Shown one piece after another: positions 60,413-64,000 of a DNA stretch of 64,000 bases; the first letter of the stretch is position 1, and each line of letters begins with the position of its first letter. Source of the stretch: Anthracocystis setariae (taxonomy: Eukaryota > Basidiomycota > Ustilaginomycetes > Ustilaginales > Ustilaginaceae); assembly GCA_928724745.1 (NCBI GenBank), contig CAKMXJ010000021.1:1-64000 (forward strand), written 5' to 3'. The notes under the pieces were generated by a model, which made no database searches, had not been told where the DNA came from, and was given only the letters and a program-made list of their open reading frames with translations. The position numbers and the translations under genes were made by a program.

Positions 60413-63400
60413 ATGGGTGTTCCCGCTCTCTTCAGATGGCTTTCAAAAAAGTACCCCCGTATCGTCTCTTCGGTGCAAGAGGAGGAGCCCAAAACCGCTC
60501 CCGGTCCAGATGGAAGCGTCATCACATTACCGCTCGACACCTCGACACCAAATCCGAATGGCCAAGAGTTCGACTGTCTATATCTAGATATGAACGGTAT
60601 CGTACATCCATGTACCCATCCAGAAGGCAAACCTGCCCCCGAGACCGAAGAAGAGATGATGGTCGAAGTCTTCGCTTATACTGAGCGCGTCGTCAACATG
60701 GTCCGTCCCCGTCGTCTTCTTATGATGGCCATCGATGGTGTAGCTCCACGTGCCAAAATGAACCAGCAGCGTTCGCGTCGTTTCCGTGCCGCCAAAGAGG
60801 CCCGTGAAAAGCACCAAGAACAGCAAGCTGCTCTGGACGAGTGGAAGGCCAAAGGTCTTCCCGTCACCGACGATGCTCTCCAATCGAAAAAGGCTTGGGA
60901 CTCGAACGCTATCACGCCAGGCACTCCTTTCATGGACCTCCTTGCTGCATCTTTACGTTACTGGGTGGCGCACAAGATCAACACCGACCCTGGTTGGAAG
61001 GACGTCCAAGTCATCATCTCGGACGCAAGTGTTCCCGGAGAAGGAGAGCACAAGATCATGGAGCACATTCGTCGTCAACGCTCCCATCCTGAACACGACC
61101 CCAACACCAAGCATGTCATCTACGGTCTCGATGCCGATCTCATCATGCTTTCCCTTGCCACACACGAACCTTACTTCAAGGTCCTCCGTGAAGACGTCTT
61201 TGCTGCCGACAACAAGCCAAAGACGTGCAACATCTGCGGCCAGCTCGGCCATTTCGCTGCTAGTTGCAAGGGAACACCCAAGGAAAAGTCGGGCAAGCAC
61301 GATGAAAAGGCTCCTACACCGCCCGACAAGAAACCTTTCATCTTCCTCGATGTCGCCACCCTCCGAGAATATCTTCAAGTCGAACTCGACATCCCACAGT
61401 TGCCGTTCGCCTTTGACCTGGAGCGCGCCATCGACGACTGGGTCTTCCTCATCTTCTTTGTCGGTAACGACTTCTTGCCTCATCTCCCCTCGCTCGAGAT
61501 TCGCGACGGCGCCATCGACACTCTGCTCAAGATTTGGAAAAAGGAGCTCCCTGCCATGGGTGGCTACCTCACCAACCATGGCAGAGTCGAGCTAGGACGT
61601 GCCCAAATCATCCTCAACGGCCTCGCCTCGGAAGAAGACGACATCTTCCGTCGCAGAAAGGAGGACGAAGACCGACGCGAGAACAACAAGAAGCGTCGCG
61701 AAGAAATGCAAAAGCGTCGTGAAGCCCAACTCGACGAGGGCAACTTTGGCAACGGCGAAATGGTCCAGGTCACCATCAAAAAGCGTCCAGCCCACGAAAC
61801 CGAAAAGCCGGCTTTCAACGGTGCGTCGGCTCAAGAGCTGCGCGAACAGGCCAACAGCCAAAACAAGTGGTACGACTCGCGCAACAAGACCGTCATCCTC
61901 GGTGGCGACAACAACGAGGTTGTGCGCAACCGTAATGCTGCTCGACAGGCCAACATGGATGCTGCCGAGGCGCTCAAAGCTGAATTGATGAGTGGCGCCT
62001 CAAAGGAACAAGACCAGGACGCAGATGTCGAACCTCCCATCAAGAAGGTCAAAACCGAGTCCGGTGCCGAAGCATCCGCTGCTGCCAACAGCACAGCCGA
62101 CCAAGAGAACGGCGGCGACGACGACGACGCTGCGCCGACGGCTGGTATCAAGCGCAAAGCTGACGATCTCGAAGCCGACGACACCAAGAAGGAAGGCGAG
62201 CAAGCCGATACGGAGGTCGATGCCGATGCAGATAAGGCTGACGCCGACGCCGACGAGGACGACGACGAGAACGAAGATCAAGATGTGGGCAACGAAGATG
62301 TCGACCCGGTCACCACCGTCAAGAAACGCACTGTCAACGCCGACGGCACCGTCGATTACGAAGACACTGTCAAGATGTGGGAACCTGGCTACCGCGAACG
62401 CTATTACCGCGAAAAGTTTGGCGTCGAGCTTTCCGACACCGATTTTCGCCGCCAGGTGGTCAAATCCTACATCGAGGGTCTATGCTGGGTGCTAGCTTAC
62501 TACTACCAAGGCGTCCCGTCTTGGCAGTGGTACTATCCTTTCCACTTTTCGCCGTTCGCGGCTGATTTCGAGGACCTGGAATCGCTGGATATCAAGTTCG
62601 ACCTGGGCGCGCCGTTCAAGCCGTTTGAGCAGCTGATGGGTGTGCTGCCTGCCGATTCGCGTGCTTCGATCCCGGAAGCGTTCCATTCTCTGATGACCGA
62701 GTCGGATTCCGAAATCATCGACTTCTACCCGAGCGAGTTCGAGATCGACATGAACGGCAAGAAGATGGCGTGGCAAGGCGTGGCGCTGTTGCCGTTTATC
62801 GATGAAAAGCGGCTGCTGGACGCGCTCAAGGACAAGTATCCGCTTCTGAGCGACGATGAGAATCGTCGCAATGGGTTCGGTAACAACACTCTCTTTGTCG
62901 GCAGCGATTCTAGGCTGTACGAGTTTTTGTGCGAGCAGATCTATGCCAAGAAAGCGGACCAAGACGCCGATAAGAGGGTTGCGATGAATCCGGCGCTCAG
63001 TGGGGGGATTACGGGCTATGTCAAGCCTGACCCAGTGTGCGTTCCTGGCTCGACGTTCAACTCGCCACTGACGAGTCAGAATTTGGACGACATCCATAAT
63101 GACAAATCGATCTCGGTGCTGTACGATTTCCCGGAGCAGAAGACACCTCATCGATCGGTTTTGCTCAAGGGGTTGAAGCTGCCCAAGAGGACGCTGACGG
63201 CGGCCGAGATCGACTGGGTCAAGCGAGGGTCTCCGGACAACAGTCGAGGTCGTGGTCGTGGCAGAGGTGGTGGTGGTGGTGGTGGTGGGGGTTTTGGTGG
63301 ACCAGGACGCGACTTCCACCGCAACCAGAATCAGAATGCTGCTCATCACTACAATGGTGGCGGTGCGGGTGGACAGCAGCAGTATGCACAGAATGAATTC

Positions 63401-64000
63401 CACCGCAACGGAGGAGGCTATGGCCAATACAACAATAACAACAACAATAATCACGGTAACAACGGGTATGGAAACAGGAATAATGGCTACAACAATGGCT
63501 ATGGAAACGGAAACGGCTACAATGCAGGAGGAGGCTATGGTTCGGCGGGAGCGGGAGGGTATGGTCAGGATTACGCAGCTTATGCGCCTGCCAATCCGCA
63601 TGCCTCTGCCAATGGTTATGGCGGGGCTGGTGGTGGTGGGTATGGAGGGTACGGCGGATACGGTGGATACGGTGGTGGCGGGTATGGCGGTAGTGATGGC
63701 CAGCCTGTAGCGTATGGTGCGGGATACGGAGGGTATGGAGGGTACGGTTCTGCACCTCCTCCGCAGCAAGCGGGATATGGCGGTTACGGCGGGTACGGTA
63801 ATGCGGCCTATCCGCCCGCTGGCGCACCGTCCGGACCTAAAAGGGACGATCGGTATACGGCTTACACGCAACCACCTGCCTCGGGCGCGGGCGGCGGCGG
63901 CGGCGGCGGCGCTTATCAAGGTCTGCCCAGTCTTGGCGGTGGGGCTCCCGCCGCTTCGCCTGCAGCTGCTGGAGGGTATCGCGGTGGACGCTTCGCCAAC
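60413..64000 (+). CDS. RAT1: 5'-3' exoribonuclease 2 (RAT1/XRN2), 3' end outside window
   Basis: The ATG at 60413 ([15 protein letters not shown], the universal XRN start) opens a frame of 1196 codons that is still open at the last base. Rat1 is the nuclear exonuclease that degrades RNA with a 5' monophosphate, including the torpedo step of Pol II termination and rRNA 5' trimming. Catalytic acidic residues appear in [53 protein letters not shown] and [12 protein letters not shown] zinc knuckle CX2CX4HX4C lies at residues 272-285, as in nuclear XRN2 but not cytosolic XRN1. An acidic insert (~residues 535-640) precedes the conserved C-terminal core ([14 protein letters not shown]). From about 63240 the tail is RG, Gly, Asn and Tyr repeats, a low-complexity region longer than in yeast. 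Confidence 0.95.
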   Translation, partial: MGVPALFRWLSKKYPRIVSSVQEEEPKTAPGPDGSVITLPLDTSTPNPNGQEFDCLYLDMNGIVHPCTHPEGKPAPETEEEMMVEVFAYTERVVNMVRPRRLLMMAIDGVAPRAKMNQQRSRRFRAAKEAREKHQEQQAALDEWKAKGLPVTDDALQSKKAWDSNAITPGTPFMDLLAASLRYWVAHKINTDPGWKDVQVIISDASVPGEGEHKIMEHIRRQRSHPEHDPNTKHVIYGLDADLIMLSLATHEPYFKVLREDVFAADNKPKTCNICGQLGHFAASCKGTPKEKSGKHDEKAPTPPDKKPFIFLDVATLREYLQVELDIPQLPFAFDLERAIDDWVFLIFFVGNDFLPHLPSLEIRDGAIDTLLKIWKKELPAMGGYLTNHGRVELGRAQIILNGLASEEDDIFRRRKEDEDRRENNKKRREEMQKRREAQLDEGNFGNGEMVQVTIKKRPAHETEKPAFNGASAQELREQANSQNKWYDSRNKTVILGGDNNEVVRNRNAARQANMDAAEALKAELMSGASKEQDQDADVEPPIKKVKTESGAEASAAANSTADQENGGDDDDAAPTAGIKRKADDLEADDTKKEGEQADTEVDADADKADADADEDDDENEDQDVGNEDVDPVTTVKKRTVNADGTVDYEDTVKMWEPGYRERYYREKFGVELSDTDFRRQVVKSYIEGLCWVLAYYYQGVPSWQWYYPFHFSPFAADFEDLESLDIKFDLGAPFKPFEQLMGVLPADSRASIPEAFHSLMTESDSEIIDFYPSEFEIDMNGKKMAWQGVALLPFIDEKRLLDALKDKYPLLSDDENRRNGFGNNTLFVGSDSRLYEFLCEQIYAKKADQDADKRVAMNPALSGGITGYVKPDPVCVPGSTFNSPLTSQNLDDIHNDKSISVLYDFPEQKTPHRSVLLKGLKLPKRTLTAAEIDWVKRGSPDNSRGRGRGRGGGGGGGGGFGGPGRDFHRNQNQNAAHHYNGGGAGGQQQYAQNEFHRNGGGYGQYNNNNNNNHGNNGYGNRNNGYNNGYGNGNGYNAGGGYGSAGAGGYGQDYAAYAPANPHASANGYGGAGGGGYGGYGGYGGYGGGGYGGSDGQPVAYGAGYGGYGGYGSAPPPQQAGYGGYGGYGNAAYPPAGAPSGPKRDDRYTAYTQPPASGAGGGGGGGAYQGLPSLGGGAPAASPAAAGGYRGGRFAN

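Noticed and set aside
62492..63919. Minus-strand open frame of 475 codons opposite RAT1
   Set aside because: It is the complement of the Gly/Asn/Tyr-rich RAT1 tail and conserved core; its composition (Ile/Val/Thr/Arg strings) is a shadow of repeats.

Overview
The window is the end of a fungal chromosome. It opens with a (CCCTAA)n telomere tract. The conserved genes, the few short GT-AG introns (about 70-195 bases), the many large intronless genes and a basidiomycete-type macrofage-activating glycoprotein suggest a basidiomycete, most likely a smut of the Ustilaginales. That placement is inference: no rRNA or species marker is present.

Bases 1-10159 are subtelomere made of stacked mobile-element remains. 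A ~296-base telomere-associated repeat occurs twice (75-370 and 8246-8542). Each copy ends in a short telomere-like tract, and each tract joins directly to a 5'-truncated transposon reading frame: a Ty3/gypsy integrase with chromodomain at 386-1762, and a tyrosine recombinase at 8544-9467. Between them lies a 5'-truncated chromovirus with an unusual layout: integrase-chromodomain on the plus strand, then a spliced antisense gene with a Zn2Cys6-like cysteine cluster (3559-1960), then a polypurine tract and a 1.1-kb 3' LTR. A second, truncated copy of the antisense gene and its LTR follows at once (4819-6426). The right edge of that second LTR cuts into a C2H2 zinc-finger reading frame (7542-6427), which has tandem repeats upstream.

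From 10160 onward the window is ordinary gene-bearing chromosome. In order it holds: translin-associated factor X (three exons), a BRE4/FUSC-like membrane transporter, a CaMK-type kinase fused in one frame to an HSL-family hydrolase, a small two-helix membrane protein, a dead MFS transporter, a MITE-like palindromic element, a peroxisomal (SKL) acyl-CoA ligase, a polyglutamine SSXT-like protein, an UNC-45/She4-type myosin chaperone, RNA polymerase III largest subunit, an FAH-family hydrolase, secreted glutaminase A, uroporphyrinogen decarboxylase, an HMG-box protein, a fungal PNUTS-like phosphatase scaffold, a DinB-like protein ending in SKL, the macrofage-activating glycoprotein, VPS4-associated protein 1, and RAT1/XRN2, which runs off the right edge.

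These core genes are unrelated housekeeping functions and show no pathway cluster. The long spacers hold microsatellites and homopolymer runs. The most novel signals are the antisense spliced gene inside the chromovirus, the telomere-repeat/truncated-ORF junctions, the kinase-hydrolase fusion, the repeat-rich palindromic element at 23283-23535 and the PNUTS-like gene.
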